This document shows positions 52,121 to 62,579 of a stretch of DNA of 64,000 nucleotides, piece by piece. The notes under the pieces were generated by a model. That model did no database searches. It was not told where the DNA came from and saw only the letters and a list, made by a program, of their open reading frames with translations. The stretch comes from Glacieibacterium arshaanense (GTDB lineage: Bacteria > Pseudomonadota > Alphaproteobacteria > Sphingomonadales > Sphingomonadaceae). The first letter of the stretch is position 1; each line of letters opens with the position of its first letter. The position numbers were made by a program, and so were the translations under genes. The DNA is taken from assembly GCF_004681125.1 (NCBI RefSeq), contig NZ_SIHO01000002.1:1021413-1085412 (forward strand), in the 5' to 3' direction.

Positions 52121-53917
52121 ATGCACGTCTATCGCTCACACACTTGCGCCCAGCTCCGGCTGGAGGATGCCGGCAGCACCGCGCGGCTTTCGGGCTGGGT
52201 GCACCGCAAGCGCGACCATGGCGGCGTGCTGTTCATCGATTTGCGCGACCATTACGGGCTGACGCAGATTGTGTCGAACACCGGTGATTCGGCGTTTGCG
52301 GTGCTCGATGCGCTGCGTGCGGAATCGGTGATTACCGTAACCGGCGATGTCGTGGCGCGCGGGGAGGGCATGGTCAATCCGAACCTGCCGACGGGTGCCA
52401 TCGAAGTCCGTGCGGTCGATGTGACGGTGCAGTCTTCGGCGACCGACCTGCCGCTGCCGGTGGCGGGCGAGCAGGAGTATCCCGAGGATATCCGCCTCAA
52501 GTACCGCTTCCTCGATCTGCGTCGCGAACGGCTGCACCGCAACATCATGCTGCGTTCGAACGTCATCGCTTCGCTGCGCCGCCGGATGATCGACCAGGGC
52601 TTCACCGAGTTCCAGACGCCGATCCTGACGGCATCGTCGCCCGAAGGCGCGCGCGACTTCCTGGTGCCGAGCCGCGTGCATCCGGGCAAGTTCTATGCGC
52701 TGCCGCAGGCGCCGCAGATGTTCAAGCAGTTGCTGATGGTCGCCGGCTTCGACCGCTATTTCCAGATTGCGCCGTGCTTCCGCGACGAGGACGCGCGCGC
52801 CGACCGTTCGCCGGGTGAGTTCTATCAGCTCGACTTCGAAATGAGCTTTGTCACGCAAGACGATGTTTTTGCAGCGATTGAACCTGTGCTGGCGGGCGTG
52901 TTCGACGAGTTCGCCGGCTTCGCGACGGGTGAACCCTGGGCGGTGACCAAGCCGCCGTTCCCGCGCATTGCCTATGCCGAATCGATGCTCAAGTACGGCA
53001 ACGACAAGCCCGACCTGCGCAACCCGCTGGTCATTCAGGACGTCACCGAACATTTCCGCGACAGCGGCTTCGGCATCTTCGCCAAGATGATCGAAACCGG
53101 CGCGGTGGTGCGCGCAATTCCGGCGCCGGGTGCCGGCCTGCGGCCGCGCAGCTTCTTCGACGGCATGAACGACTGGGCGCGCAGCGAAGGCTGGGCGGGG
53201 CTCGGCTACACCAACTTCAAGGGTGGCGAGGCCGGTGGCCCGATCGCCAAGAACATCGGTGGCGAGCGCATGGCGGCGATTGTCGCGCAGCTCGGGCTGG
53301 GGCCTGACGACGGCGTGTTCTTCGCTGCCGACAAGCCGCTCAAGGCGGCGAAGCTGGCGGGTCTGGCGCGTACCAAGGTCGGCGAAGACCTAGGGCTGAT
53401 CGAGCAGGGCGCGTTCAAATTCTGCTGGATCGTCGATTTCCCGATGTTCGAATATGACGAGGACGCCAAGAAGGTCGACTTCAGCCACAACCCGTTCTCG
53501 ATGCCGCAGGGCGAGCTGGAAGCGCTGGAAACCAAGGACCCGCTCGACATCCTGGCGTACCAGTATGACATCGTCTGCAACGGCATCGAGCTGTCGTCGG
53601 GCGCCATCCGCAACCATCGCCCCGAAATCATGTACAAGGCGTTCGAAATCGCCGGTTACAGCCGTGAAGACGTCGACCGCGATTTCGCCGGCATGATCAA
53701 CGCCTTCAAGTTCGGCGCGCCGCCGCACGGTGGCTCGGCGCCGGGTGTCGACCGCATTGTGATGCTGCTGGCGAACGAGCCCAACATCCGCGAGGTCGTG
53801 CTGTTCCCGATGAACCAGAAGGCCGAGGACCTGATGATGAACGCACCGTCGGCGGTGACGCCGAAGCAGCTGCGCGAACTTCATATCCGGACTGTCGAAC
53901 CGGTGGCAAAGGCCTGA
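52121..53917 (+). CDS. aspS: Aspartate-tRNA ligase
   Basis: Class II aminoacyl-tRNA synthetase charging tRNA-Asp, 598 residues. N-terminal OB-fold anticodon domain ([20 protein letters not shown]), class II motifs ([20 protein letters not shown] region, [19 protein letters not shown] as motif 2, [13 protein letters not shown] as motif 3) and an inserted bacterial GAD domain. Followed by ppk2 after only 4 bp, so the two are probably co-expressed. Confidence 0.97.
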   Translation: MHVYRSHTCAQLRLEDAGSTARLSGWVHRKRDHGGVLFIDLRDHYGLTQIVSNTGDSAFAVLDALRAESVITVTGDVVARGEGMVNPNLPTGAIEVRAVDVTVQSSATDLPLPVAGEQEYPEDIRLKYRFLDLRRERLHRNIMLRSNVIASLRRRMIDQGFTEFQTPILTASSPEGARDFLVPSRVHPGKFYALPQAPQMFKQLLMVAGFDRYFQIAPCFRDEDARADRSPGEFYQLDFEMSFVTQDDVFAAIEPVLAGVFDEFAGFATGEPWAVTKPPFPRIAYAESMLKYGNDKPDLRNPLVIQDVTEHFRDSGFGIFAKMIETGAVVRAIPAPGAGLRPRSFFDGMNDWARSEGWAGLGYTNFKGGEAGGPIAKNIGGERMAAIVAQLGLGPDDGVFFAADKPLKAAKLAGLARTKVGEDLGLIEQGAFKFCWIVDFPMFEYDEDAKKVDFSHNPFSMPQGELEALETKDPLDILAYQYDIVCNGIELSSGAIRNHRPEIMYKAFEIAGYSREDVDRDFAGMINAFKFGAPPHGGSAPGVDRIVMLLANEPNIREVVLFPMNQKAEDLMMNAPSAVTPKQLRELHIRTVEPVAKA

Positions 53918-53921
53918 TATC

Positions 53922-54767
53922 ATGTCGAAGATCAACCTCAAGGATTACGAATTCGAAGGGAAGATCGACGACGATGACTATGACAAGGAGCTCAAGCGGC
54001 TGCAGTTCCAGCTGCAGATCATCCAGGCCGCGTATATGCGGCAGGGGCTGCGCGGGCTGATCACGCTCGAGGGCTGGGATGCCAGCGGCAAGGGCGGGCT
54101 GATCCAGCGCATGACCGCCGAGACCGACCCGCGCTTTACCAAGGTCTGGTCGATCGGTGCGCCGAGTAAGGACGAGCTGGCGCACCATTTCCTGTGGCGC
54201 TTCTGGACGCGGCTGCCCGCCGATCGCGAAGTCGCGGTGTTCGACCGCAGCTGGTACGGGCGCGTGCTCGTCGAGCGCGTCGATGAACTGACGCCGGTCA
54301 AGATCTGGAAGCAGGCCTATGACGAGATCAATGACTTCGAGGCGACACAGGTCAACTGCGGGACGCGGCTGGTGAAACTGTTCCTCCATACGACGCAGGA
54401 AGAACAGGACAAGCGGCTGCGCGAGCGGCTGGAGGTGCCGTACAAGCGCTGGAAGACCGGGCTCGACGACTATCACAATCGCAGCAAGCGCGCCGAATAC
54501 CTCGACGCCTATGACGACATGTTCGACAAGTGCAGCCCCAAGCACGCGCCCTGGGTGGTGATTGCCGCGAACGACAAGAAATACGCGCGTATCAAGGGCT
54601 TGCAGGCGGTCGTTGATGCACTGGGTGCGGATGTGGACACCAGCTACCCCGAAATCGCGCCCGAGTTGCTGGCGGTTGCCGAAGCCGCGCTAGGGCCGCT
54701 CGACCTGGCGCCAGGCAAAAACGGCGGCAAGAACGGATCCGGCAAGAACGGTGGCGGCAAGGCCTAG
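53922..54767 (+). CDS. ppk2: Polyphosphate kinase 2
   Basis: Transfers phosphate between polyphosphate and nucleotides, 281 residues. Walker A GWDASGKGGLIQ, the lid module with ADREVAVFDRSWYGRVLVER (Walker B DRSWYGR) and the C-terminal WVVIAANDKKYARI are PPK2 hallmarks. The tail is a Gly/Lys/Asn run (KNGGKNGSGKNGGGKA). A single PPK2 domain, so probably phosphorylates NDP or NMP from polyP; which class is not decidable here. Overlaps the convergent transglycosylase gene by 4 bases. Confidence 0.93.
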   Translation: MSKINLKDYEFEGKIDDDDYDKELKRLQFQLQIIQAAYMRQGLRGLITLEGWDASGKGGLIQRMTAETDPRFTKVWSIGAPSKDELAHHFLWRFWTRLPADREVAVFDRSWYGRVLVERVDELTPVKIWKQAYDEINDFEATQVNCGTRLVKLFLHTTQEEQDKRLRERLEVPYKRWKTGLDDYHNRSKRAEYLDAYDDMFDKCSPKHAPWVVIAANDKKYARIKGLQAVVDALGADVDTSYPEIAPELLAVAEAALGPLDLAPGKNGGKNGSGKNGGGKA

Positions 54768-56800
54768 CCCGGGTCGCGCTTGCCGAGGTAGGCACTCAGC
54801 CGGTTGGTCGTCGGCATCGTCGAATTTTCTGGGTTGAGCAGGTCGTAGACCACTGCATTTTCGAGCACGCGCTGCACATAGGTGCGCGTTTCGGACAGCG
54901 TGATCATTTCGACCCAGTCGACGACATCGGTACCGGGCAGCCGCGGATCACCGTTCGCCGCGATGAACTTGCGGGCATTGCCGGGGCCGGCGTTGTACGA
55001 CGCGACCGCAAGCAAATGGCTGCCATCGAATGAGTTGCGGACGCGCTCGTAATAGGCCGCACCCAGCGTGACGTTGTAGGTCGGGTCTTCGATCAGGCGG
55101 CTGACGTTGAACGGCAGCCCTAACTTGATCGCGGTTTCCTGCGCGGTGGCAGGCATCAGCTGCATCAGCCCGCGCGCGCCGGCGCCGCTGGTCGCGGTAC
55201 GGTCGAACTGGCTTTCCTGGCGCGTGATGGCGTGGATCATCGTCCAGCTCGAGTTGAGGTTGGCGGGCAGCGACAGTCGTGGGAAGGCCAGCGGGATCAT
55301 GCTGAGTTCGCCGCTGGCGCGCGACGCCTTGCCCATCAGCACGCCGATTTCGGGGCGCCCAAGCGGCCCGGCGAGATCGGCGACCAGCCGTGCCTGTTCG
55401 GCGGTTTCGGCATCTTCGACCAATGCGCGAATGAACAGTGTCTGCAGGTTGCGCTGGTCGATTTCACCGAGCGCGACCACCGCCTTGACCAGCGAATTTT
55501 GCGCGAAGTCGTTGCGGGCAGCCGAACTGACCGACGGCGGCGGCGTCTTCTTGAGCGCCAGCGACTGGCCGAGGCGTTCGGTCGCGAGCTGGCCATAGAA
55601 ATAGTCTGGGTGGGTGGCGGCTTCGGCGTAGAACTTGTCGGCCTTGGCACGCTGTCCGGCGGCCTCTGCGGCGCGGCCCGACCAGTAATCGCCGCGCGCC
55701 ATGCTGACCGGCGTCAGCGCGGCGTAGCGGACATTCTGGAAGTGGTCGAGCGCTGCCGGCGCGCGGTTGAGACGGCGCAGCGCCGTCCAGCCGGCGAGGA
55801 ATTCATTGTCGATATAGGCCTGGCGGTCGGCGAGCGAGTGCTCGTTGAGCCCGCGCCCGAGCGCAAAGGCGCGGTGGTTGGCGAACAGCCGGTAGGCGGT
55901 TTCGGTGTCGCCGTCGCGCAGTGCCGCGCGGCCGAGTTCGAGGCGGGCCTTGAGCCAGACTTCGGCATCGACGACCGAGCCGCGGGTGATGTTCGCCGAC
56001 GCCATAAGCGCGCGCGCGCCCTGGACATTGCCGCTGCGCTTCATCGCGTTGACGCGGTCGAGGATGAGCCCGGGGTCGTTTTGCTGGTCGGCGGGTAGTG
56101 CCGCGAGCATTGCCTCTGCGCCCGGATTGCCGCTACGGAACGCCAGTCGCGTGTTGGCGAGCGGCTGCGACGCTGCCGGCATGCGTGGCAGCAAGCGCGT
56201 CGCGGCACTGGTCTGATTGGCCCAGAGCAACCGGTCGAAGCGCAACCGGTTGTCGTCGGGGGTGATGACATTGCCGAAACGCGCCAGCAGCTCGGCCTCC
56301 TGGCCCGAATCGAGCCCCGACGAATCCCACGCATCCTTGGCCATCGCGGTGGCGTCGGCAGTGCGGCCGGTCGCGGCATAGGCCTCGGCAAGGCGCAGCT
56401 TGCCGACGGCGGAAATTGGCGGGTTGGCGCTGAAGAATGCCAGCCTGTCAGCTGCCGGGGTCGCGCCGTTGATGCTGCGTTCGGCATGGCGGCGGATCGT
56501 GCTGTTCGCCGGCCAGCCCGGATGGCCTTTCAGGAATGTGGTATATTCGGACAGCGGCGCGTCATAGGCGTCGCGGCGCAGCCGGTCCCATTGCACGACG
56601 GCGTCGAGCGTCGGGTCCGACGGCCGGCTCATCATCGGATCGAGCGGCTCGGTGCTGAAGCGGTCGCGGGCATTGTCGGCGAGCTTGGCGGTGTAATAGC
56701 TGCGCATCAGCGCGTCGGTTGCGGCAAATGCACCGCCGGTGACGGCGAGCAACAGCGCTCCGGCGATGAGAGTGCTGGACAAGCGGAAATTAGGCTTCAT
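54764..56800 (-). CDS. Soluble lytic murein transglycosylase (Slt70-like)
   Basis: Periplasmic peptidoglycan-cleaving enzyme, 678 residues. Signal peptide (STLIAGALLLAVTGGAFA), a long superhelical alpha-solenoid (about residues 30-500), then a goose-type lysozyme domain: AITRQESQFDRTATSGAGAR carries the catalytic Glu, followed by GLMQLMPATAQ and VASYNAGPGNARKF. The start at 56800 (MKPNFRLS) is used rather than the longer frame to 56851. Makes anhydro-muropeptides during wall turnover. Monocistronic; divergent from dapA. Confidence 0.92.
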   Translation of the reverse strand: MKPNFRLSSTLIAGALLLAVTGGAFAATDALMRSYYTAKLADNARDRFSTEPLDPMMSRPSDPTLDAVVQWDRLRRDAYDAPLSEYTTFLKGHPGWPANSTIRRHAERSINGATPAADRLAFFSANPPISAVGKLRLAEAYAATGRTADATAMAKDAWDSSGLDSGQEAELLARFGNVITPDDNRLRFDRLLWANQTSAATRLLPRMPAASQPLANTRLAFRSGNPGAEAMLAALPADQQNDPGLILDRVNAMKRSGNVQGARALMASANITRGSVVDAEVWLKARLELGRAALRDGDTETAYRLFANHRAFALGRGLNEHSLADRQAYIDNEFLAGWTALRRLNRAPAALDHFQNVRYAALTPVSMARGDYWSGRAAEAAGQRAKADKFYAEAATHPDYFYGQLATERLGQSLALKKTPPPSVSSAARNDFAQNSLVKAVVALGEIDQRNLQTLFIRALVEDAETAEQARLVADLAGPLGRPEIGVLMGKASRASGELSMIPLAFPRLSLPANLNSSWTMIHAITRQESQFDRTATSGAGARGLMQLMPATAQETAIKLGLPFNVSRLIEDPTYNVTLGAAYYERVRNSFDGSHLLAVASYNAGPGNARKFIAANGDPRLPGTDVVDWVEMITLSETRTYVQRVLENAVVYDLLNPENSTMPTTNRLSAYLGKRDPG

Positions 56801-56882
56801 ATCACTTTTCGCGTAACGGCGGCTTGCACCGGTTGTGGCAAGTGCAGCCACCTAGGGCAAGTCGGATGGCAGGAAGATAAAG

Positions 56883-57755
56883 ATGTTTGATGGTTCGATT
56901 CCGGCGCTGGTGACGCCTTTCAAGGATGGCGCGGTCGATTTCGGCGCGTTCGAGAAATTCGTCGACTGGCAGATCGAACAAGGTTCGAGCGCATTGGTTC
57001 CGTGCGGCACCACCGGCGAATCGGCGACGATGACCATTGATGAGCACAATGAGGTCATCGCAGCGACGGTGCGCGCCGCTGCCGGCCGCGTGCCGGTGAT
57101 TGCTGGTTGTGGATCGAATGATACCGCGACGGCGGCGCTGCATATGCGCCATGCCGAAAAGGTCGGTGCGACGGCGGCGCTCATCGTCTGCCCCTATTAC
57201 AACAAGCCCAATCAGGCTGGCCTCTATGCGCATTTCGAGGCGCTGACCAAGGCGTCGGCGCTGCCCATCCTGATCTACAACATCCCCGGGCGCTCGGTGG
57301 TCGAAATGAGCGTCGAAACGATGGCGCGGCTGGCGGAACTCCCGACCATCATCGGCGTCAAGGACGCGACGGGCAACATCGCGCGCGTATCGGCACAGCG
57401 CGCCGCGTGCGGCCCGGATTTCGTCCAGCTGTCGGGCAATGACGACATGACCTTGGGGTTCATGGCGATGGGTGGACATGGCTGCATTTCGGTGACCGCG
57501 AATATCGCGCCGGCGCTGTGTGCGGCGTTCCAGGCCGCCTGCAAGCGCGGCGATTATGCCGCGGCGCTGGTGCTGCAGGACAAATTGTTCCCGCTGCACG
57601 CCGCACTGTTCAGCGATGCCAGCCCGGGGCCGGTGAAGTACGCGCTGGCCAAGGTCGGCCGGATGCGCGAGGAACTGCGGCTGCCGATGACGCCCGCGGG
57701 TGCGCCGGCGCGTGCCGCGGTCGATGCCGCGCTGGCGCATGCCGGGATCGCTTAG
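56883..57755 (+). CDS. dapA: 4-hydroxy-tetrahydrodipicolinate synthase
   Basis: Condenses pyruvate and aspartate semialdehyde in the lysine/DAP pathway, 290 residues. Catalytic residues are placed: Thr43-Thr44 ([10 protein letters not shown]), Tyr132 (LIYNIPGRS) and Schiff-base Lys160 ([10 protein letters not shown]). The TAG stop shares one base with the smpB GTG start (TAGTG), so the two are co-translated. Confidence 0.96.
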   Translation: MFDGSIPALVTPFKDGAVDFGAFEKFVDWQIEQGSSALVPCGTTGESATMTIDEHNEVIAATVRAAAGRVPVIAGCGSNDTATAALHMRHAEKVGATAALIVCPYYNKPNQAGLYAHFEALTKASALPILIYNIPGRSVVEMSVETMARLAELPTIIGVKDATGNIARVSAQRAACGPDFVQLSGNDDMTLGFMAMGGHGCISVTANIAPALCAAFQAACKRGDYAAALVLQDKLFPLHAALFSDASPGPVKYALAKVGRMREELRLPMTPAGAPARAAVDAALAHAGIA

Positions 57756-58237
57756 TGGCGCGCAACGAAGTCAACACCGGCATCAAGGCCAAGATCGTCG
57801 CCGAAAACCGGCGCGCGCGCTACGAATACTACATCGAGGATGTTGTCGAGGCGGGCATCGCGCTCGCCGGGACCGAGGTCAAGGCGCTGCGCGGCGGCGA
57901 GGGCTCGATTGCCGAATCCTATGCGGAGCTCAAGGACGGGCAGATGTGGTTGGTCAACGCCAACATCCCCGAATACAAGCAGGGCAACCGCTTCAACCAC
58001 GAGCCCAAGCGGCCGCGCAAGCTGCTGCTGCACGGGCGCCAGATCGAAAAATTCCACGCCGCGGTGACGCGCCAGGGCATGACGCTGGTACCGCTGATGA
58101 TCTATTTCAACGACCGCGGCCGCGCCAAGGTCGAGCTCGCGCTGGGCAAGGGCAAGAAGCTGCACGACAAGCGCGAAACCGAAAAGGCACGTGACTGGAA
58201 ACGCGAAGCGGGACGATTGCTGCGCGACCGCGGCTGA
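57755..58237 (+). CDS. smpB: SsrA (tmRNA)-binding protein
   Basis: Partner of tmRNA in trans-translation rescue of stalled ribosomes, 160 residues. [19 protein letters not shown] and [20 protein letters not shown] open the OB-like barrel, and the C-terminal basic tail [18 protein letters not shown] enters the decoding centre. GTG start at 57755 overlaps the dapA stop. The dapA-smpB order is common in alphaproteobacteria. No ssrA gene was found in the window. Confidence 0.95.
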   Translation: MARNEVNTGIKAKIVAENRRARYEYYIEDVVEAGIALAGTEVKALRGGEGSIAESYAELKDGQMWLVNANIPEYKQGNRFNHEPKRPRKLLLHGRQIEKFHAAVTRQGMTLVPLMIYFNDRGRAKVELALGKGKKLHDKRETEKARDWKREAGRLLRDRG

Positions 58238-58458
58238 TGACTGCACCGTGTCTTTGCTGCAACACTTTGTTAAGGCTGACTTGCTGGTGCCGCGCTTTTG
58301 CTATTGAAGCCTCGACACTTAGCGCCTGATAGGCTATTCATCGAGTGTACATAAGGTAACAGTGGGCTCCCCGCATCGGGCTGTACCTTGGTCGATATCG
58401 TGTTGTGTAGCGTTTTGCGTACCCTCCCGCCCATGTGGCACAAACAACGGGGATACCC

Positions 58459-59535
58459 ATGAAGATGACTTCCAGGAAGTCTGTCTTGCTCGCGGCCGCA
58501 GCGGCAATGCTGTTTGCGGTTCCGGCAAGCAGCTATGAATTCAACGGATTCCGCATCGAAGGCCAAGGTGGCTGGGACCAGTTCAAGGTCGACTACGGCT
58601 ATTGGGGCCTGCAGAATGCTGGCTTTGATGACACGTTCAGCGGCTGGCTCTATGGTATCGAAGCCGGCTACGACTATCGTGTGAACGATCACTGGCTGCT
58701 CGGCGTCTACGGCAACTACGACTGGAGCTCGGTCGGCGACAACTTCAACGGCCTCCTCGGCGTTCAGTTCGGTGCCGACCTTAACGCCACCTGGTCGATC
58801 AACGCCCGCGTCGGCTACAAGCTTGGCAACTCGACGATGTTCTACGTCGCCGGTGGTTACGCCGAAGCTGATACGACGGCCTATTATCAGCCGCCGCGCG
58901 GTCTGCTGATCATCGACGCCTCGGACAACGTCCAGGGCTACCGTATCTCGGCCGGCCTCGAACAGGGCTTCGGCGAAAAGGTATACGGTAAGGTCGAATA
59001 CCGCTACAGCAACTACTACCAGGGCATGCAGGGTAACCAGGTCCTCGCCGGTATCGGTATCCGCTTCGGCCAGTATTCGCCGCCGCCGCCGCCGCCCCCT
59101 CCGCCGCCGCCGCCGCCGCCGCCGCCAGCTCCGCTGCCGCCGTGCCCGCCGGCTGCCGTGACCCCCGGACCGTTCCTCGTCTTCTTCGACTGGGATAAGT
59201 CGGTGATCACGCCGGATGCGGCTGCGATCCTCGACAAGGCTGTCGAGCAGTACCAGACGACCGGCCAGACCAGCGTTGCGCTGGTGGGTCACACCGACAC
59301 CTCGGGTTCGGCTGACTACAACATGGGTCTCTCGCAGCGTCGTGCCGACGCGGTGAAGGCTTACATGGTCGGTAAGGGCATTCCCGACAGCGCCGCAACT
59401 GCAACGGGCGTGGGTCAGACCCAGCTGCTCGTCCAGACGGCCGACAATGTCCGCGAACCGCAGAACCGTCGCGTCGAAATCACCTTCGGTGGTGCACCGG
59501 CGCCGACTTCGAGCGGACCCTGCACGCCGCAATAA
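58459..59535 (+). CDS. OmpA-family outer-membrane protein with polyproline hinge
   Basis: A 358-residue outer-membrane protein. Signal peptide (LLAAAAAMLFAVPASS), an eight-strand barrel rich in Tyr/Trp/Gly (to about residue 205), a hinge of sixteen consecutive prolines (residues 208-223, coded almost only by CCG), then an OmpA-like peptidoglycan-binding domain (FDWDKSVITPDAAAI, LVGHTDTSGSADYN, LSQRRADAVKAYMVGKG). Two cysteines flank the hinge end and C-terminus. It ties the outer membrane to the wall. The ATG at 58459 is preferred over 58435. A strong terminator follows. Confidence 0.92.
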   Translation: MKMTSRKSVLLAAAAAMLFAVPASSYEFNGFRIEGQGGWDQFKVDYGYWGLQNAGFDDTFSGWLYGIEAGYDYRVNDHWLLGVYGNYDWSSVGDNFNGLLGVQFGADLNATWSINARVGYKLGNSTMFYVAGGYAEADTTAYYQPPRGLLIIDASDNVQGYRISAGLEQGFGEKVYGKVEYRYSNYYQGMQGNQVLAGIGIRFGQYSPPPPPPPPPPPPPPPPAPLPPCPPAAVTPGPFLVFFDWDKSVITPDAAAILDKAVEQYQTTGQTSVALVGHTDTSGSADYNMGLSQRRADAVKAYMVGKGIPDSAATATGVGQTQLLVQTADNVREPQNRRVEITFGGAPAPTSSGPCTPQ

Positions 59536-59575
59536 GGCTTGCAGATCGCTCGTTCGGTTCGAACGAAAGACTGTT

Positions 59576-59609
59576 GGGGGTCGTCCGCAAGGGCGGCCCC
59601 CAATTGTTT
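59576..59609 (+). terminator. Terminator after the OmpA-like gene
   Basis: An 11-bp stem (GGGGGTCGTCC / GGGCGGCCCCC with G-U pairs) closed by a GCAA tetraloop, then AATTGTTT. A short palindrome (TCGTTCG-GTT-CGAACGA) lies just before it. Confidence 0.75.
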
Positions 59610-59702
59610 GGGCGCTTCCCGTGATGTCGCAGTCCCCGGCAGGGGGTTCCGCAATCGCCGGGGCACTCCTATATCAAGCGTTACGCCTCGACGAGGAAAC
59701 CC

Positions 59703-60272
59703 ATGGCCTGGCCCGGACTGCGACTACCCAAGCTGCCGACGCGTGACGCGCTGCTGACGCAAGCGTGGTCGCGGCCGTTCGCGCGCTATTTGGGTGCGCC
59801 GGTGCTATGGCGCTGGAACCGTCGCGGTGTCGCCCGCGGGCTGGCACTCGGGCTGTTTGTCGGCATCATGATTCCGCTGGTGCAGTCACCGTTTGCCGCG
59901 CTGCTGTCGGTCATCGCGCGCGCAAACCTGCCTGTCGCGGTGGTGGCCACCTTCATCACTAATCCATTCACCACACCACTGGTACTCTACAGCGCCTATC
60001 GGCTGGGGTCGCTGGTCATCGTTGCCGAACGCGCGAACCCGCTGGTCGATATGAGCCAGCCGATGGCCTGGCTCGAAACCGCGCTCAACTGGCTGGCGAC
60101 GGCGTCGCTACCCACCGCGCTGGGGTTGCTGACGATGGCGACGATTACCTCGGTCGCCGGCTATTTCGCCGTGCAGCTGGGCTGGCGCTGGCGCGTCGGC
60201 CGGCGCTGGGCACGGCGGGCGCAGGCGCGTCGCAACACGGCATTGGCCGCAGGGCAGGGGGTATCGGCATGA
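59703..60272 (+). CDS. DUF2062 domain membrane protein
   Basis: A 189-residue membrane protein of the DUF2062 family. RGVARGLALGLFVGIMIPLVQ and VVATFITNPFTTPLVLY are the conserved family segments; three or four membrane helices and an Arg-rich cytoplasmic tail are seen. Function unproven. Its end overlaps the molybdo-oxidoreductase start by 4 bases, so it heads a DUF2062 - oxidoreductase - cckA operon. Confidence 0.85.
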   Translation: MAWPGLRLPKLPTRDALLTQAWSRPFARYLGAPVLWRWNRRGVARGLALGLFVGIMIPLVQSPFAALLSVIARANLPVAVVATFITNPFTTPLVLYSAYRLGSLVIVAERANPLVDMSQPMAWLETALNWLATASLPTALGLLTMATITSVAGYFAVQLGWRWRVGRRWARRAQARRNTALAAGQGVSA

Positions 60273-60916
60273 ACGACGGCGTGCGCGACAAGCTGGTGGC
60301 CACCAAACAGGCCTGGGCGCGTGCCGGGCGCCTACTGACCGGCAATCACGGCGATCCCGAAGTCGACCGCCTGCCACCGGGGCAGCGGCTGGTGACGAAC
60401 TGGCCGGTGCTCGATCTCGGCATCCAGCCCGATGTGCCGCGCAGCGCGTGGAAACTCAAGGTTGACGGGCTGGTCGAGAACCCGGTGGCGTGGGACTGGG
60501 ATGCGTTCGCCGCGCAGCCGGAATTCGAAGATGTCTCCGACGTCCACTGCGTCACCCAATGGTCGCGTTACGACAATCGCTGGACCGGCGTTTCGGTGAC
60601 ACATCTGCTGTCGGTCGTGCGGCCCATGCCCGACGCGCGCCACGTGATTCTCCACGGCTATGACGGCTACACCACCAACGTCCGCCTCGACCACTTCTCC
60701 GAAGCCGATTGCCTGCTGGCGCACAGCCATGACGGCGTGCCGCTGAGCCGCGAACATGGCGGGCCGGTGCGGCTGATCATTCCGCGCTATTATCTGTGGA
60801 AATCGGCGAAGTGGCTCAAGCGCATCGAGTTCGTCGGCGCCGACAAGCCCGGCTTCTGGGAAGTGCGCGGCTATCACAACGAAGGCGACCCCTGGATCGA
60901 ACAACGATATGGTTGA
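60269..60916 (+). CDS. Sulfite-oxidase-fold molybdopterin oxidoreductase
   Basis: A 215-residue molybdenum-cofactor protein (Oxidored_molyb fold). VHCVTQWSRYDNRWTGV carries the Cys that ligates molybdenum, and LLAHSHDGVPLSREHGGPVR with LIIPRYYLWKSAKWLKRIEF completes the domain. No Tat signal or heme domain is present, so it looks cytoplasmic and lacks the usual MsrP membrane partner next door. Overlaps DUF2062 (4 bp) and cckA (8 bp). Substrate unknown. Confidence 0.83.
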   Translation: MNDGVRDKLVATKQAWARAGRLLTGNHGDPEVDRLPPGQRLVTNWPVLDLGIQPDVPRSAWKLKVDGLVENPVAWDWDAFAAQPEFEDVSDVHCVTQWSRYDNRWTGVSVTHLLSVVRPMPDARHVILHGYDGYTTNVRLDHFSEADCLLAHSHDGVPLSREHGGPVRLIIPRYYLWKSAKWLKRIEFVGADKPGFWEVRGYHNEGDPWIEQRYG

Positions 60917-62447
60917 CCGGCTGCCCGACGTTCTGGGCATGCCGGTCCGGATATCGGCGATGGTCGAAGCGCTGCCGTGCGGCCTCGCGCTGCTCGACCC
61001 GCAAGGCCGCTTCCTGTTCTGCAACAGCGCCTTCATTGCCAGCTTCGGCATCGAGGGCGACCCGCGTGGCCAGGACCCGGCGCAGCTGCTGATTGCCGAA
61101 GATCGTGCCGACTTCGTGGCGGCGATGGACAGCGCGCGAGCCAATGAGTCCGGGACCAGCGAGTTGCGCGCCCGTTTGGCCAACCACAGCGATGAATATG
61201 TCACGCTGGTGATGGCGCATTCGCCGCCGGCTGCCGCCATGGCAGGCAGCGAGCTGCTCATCGGCGTGCGCGACATTCGCGAACAGCTGCGGCTCGAGGC
61301 CAAGGTCGCGCAGGTGACCAAGATGCAGGCGGTGGGTCAGCTTGCGGGCGGTGTCGCGCACGATTTCAACAATGTGCTGACTGCAGTGCTCGGGCTGTGC
61401 GACCAGTTGCTGACGCGGCACATGCCCGGCGACACCGACTTTGACGACATCGACCAGATCCGCATCAATGCCAATCGCGCCGCGGCGCTGGTGCGCCAGT
61501 TGCTGGCGTTCGCGCGCCAGCAGACGTTGCAACCGCGCCTGCTCGACCTGCGCGACGTGCTCGATCCGCTGCGGCCGCTGCTGCAACGCTTGCTCGGGCC
61601 GGCGATCGAGCTCGAATACAGCTATTCGCATGCGGCCGGCCGGGTCCGCGCCGACCCTGGTCAGCTCGAACAGGTTGTCGTCAATCTTGCCGTCAATGCC
61701 CGCGACGCCATGCTCGATGGCGGCCGGCTGAGCGTGGCAACACGGTTGATCACGCCCGATGCGGTCGCTGGGCTCAACCAGCCGATCATGCCGGCTATCG
61801 GCTTTGTCGAACTCTCGGTGAATGACACCGGCACCGGAATCGCGCCCGAAATCGCCTCGCGCATCTTCGAGCCGTTCTTCACGACCAAGCCCCTGGGGCA
61901 CGGTACCGGCCTCGGGCTCGCGTCGGTCTATGGCATCGTCAAGCAGAGCGAGGGCTTCATCTTCATGCACTCGCGACCCGAAGGCGGCACACGGTTCAGC
62001 GTCTATCTGCCGGCCGACGGCTCGGGTGCCATCGCCGCCGCCTCTACTGCTGAGCCAGAGGCGGCAGCGACGCTGCGCGGGCGGGTGCTGCTTGTCGAGG
62101 ACGAGCGCGCCGTCCGTCTCGTTGTCGAGCGATCGCTGCAGCGCATGGGGCTCGATGTCACCAGCGTTGGCGATGCCGCCGACGCGCTCGACATGCTGCA
62201 GGACACCAACGGCGACTTTGATTTGCTGATCACCGACCTCGTCATGCCCGGCATGGACGGCGTCCAGCTGGTGCATGCGGCGCAGGAGCGCTACCCGACG
62301 CTGCGGACGATTTTGATGTCGGGTTATGCCGAGCCGCCGCAACGCGCTGCCGCCGGCGAATACGGCATGCACTTTCTCGCCAAGCCGTTCGCGTCTTCGG
62401 AGCTGCTGGCCGTTGTCCATCAAGCATTTCCTTCATTAAAATTCTGA
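60909..62447 (+). CDS. cckA: Cell-cycle hybrid histidine kinase CckA
   Basis: A 512-residue hybrid kinase with one PAS domain (~15-125), HisKA with the phospho-His in [20 protein letters not shown] (His151), HATPase (~255-375, [32 protein letters not shown]) and a receiver (~393-508, phospho-Asp443 in [12 protein letters not shown]). The run RHMPGD...[15 protein letters not shown] and RQQTL resembles CckA, which signals through ChpT to CtrA. I see no N-terminal membrane helices, unlike Caulobacter CckA. Overlaps the oxidoreductase gene by 8 bases; recA follows. Another PAS hybrid kinase of the same class cannot be fully excluded. Confidence 0.82.
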   Translation: MVDRLPDVLGMPVRISAMVEALPCGLALLDPQGRFLFCNSAFIASFGIEGDPRGQDPAQLLIAEDRADFVAAMDSARANESGTSELRARLANHSDEYVTLVMAHSPPAAAMAGSELLIGVRDIREQLRLEAKVAQVTKMQAVGQLAGGVAHDFNNVLTAVLGLCDQLLTRHMPGDTDFDDIDQIRINANRAAALVRQLLAFARQQTLQPRLLDLRDVLDPLRPLLQRLLGPAIELEYSYSHAAGRVRADPGQLEQVVVNLAVNARDAMLDGGRLSVATRLITPDAVAGLNQPIMPAIGFVELSVNDTGTGIAPEIASRIFEPFFTTKPLGHGTGLGLASVYGIVKQSEGFIFMHSRPEGGTRFSVYLPADGSGAIAAASTAEPEAAATLRGRVLLVEDERAVRLVVERSLQRMGLDVTSVGDAADALDMLQDTNGDFDLLITDLVMPGMDGVQLVHAAQERYPTLRTILMSGYAEPPQRAAAGEYGMHFLAKPFASSELLAVVHQAFPSLKF

Positions 62448-62482
62448 TTTTATTGATTCAAATTAAAATTTGACCGCCATTC

Positions 62483-62497
62483 GTTCGCTACTTGTTC
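62483..62497 (+). promoter_or_regulatory. LexA (SOS) box of recA
   Basis: GTTCGCTACTTGTTC is an exact GTTC-N7-GTTC site, the alphaproteobacterial LexA operator. It is 83 bp upstream of the recA start and just after a TTGACC -35-like hexamer (62470-62475), so bound LexA would block the promoter. Confidence 0.85.
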
Positions 62498-62579
62498 TAC
62501 TGGAACAAATAGGGTACTTCTATCCCTCATTAGGGTCGTTGTATGGCACCGGGCAACCGGTTAGGGATGGAGCAGAACG

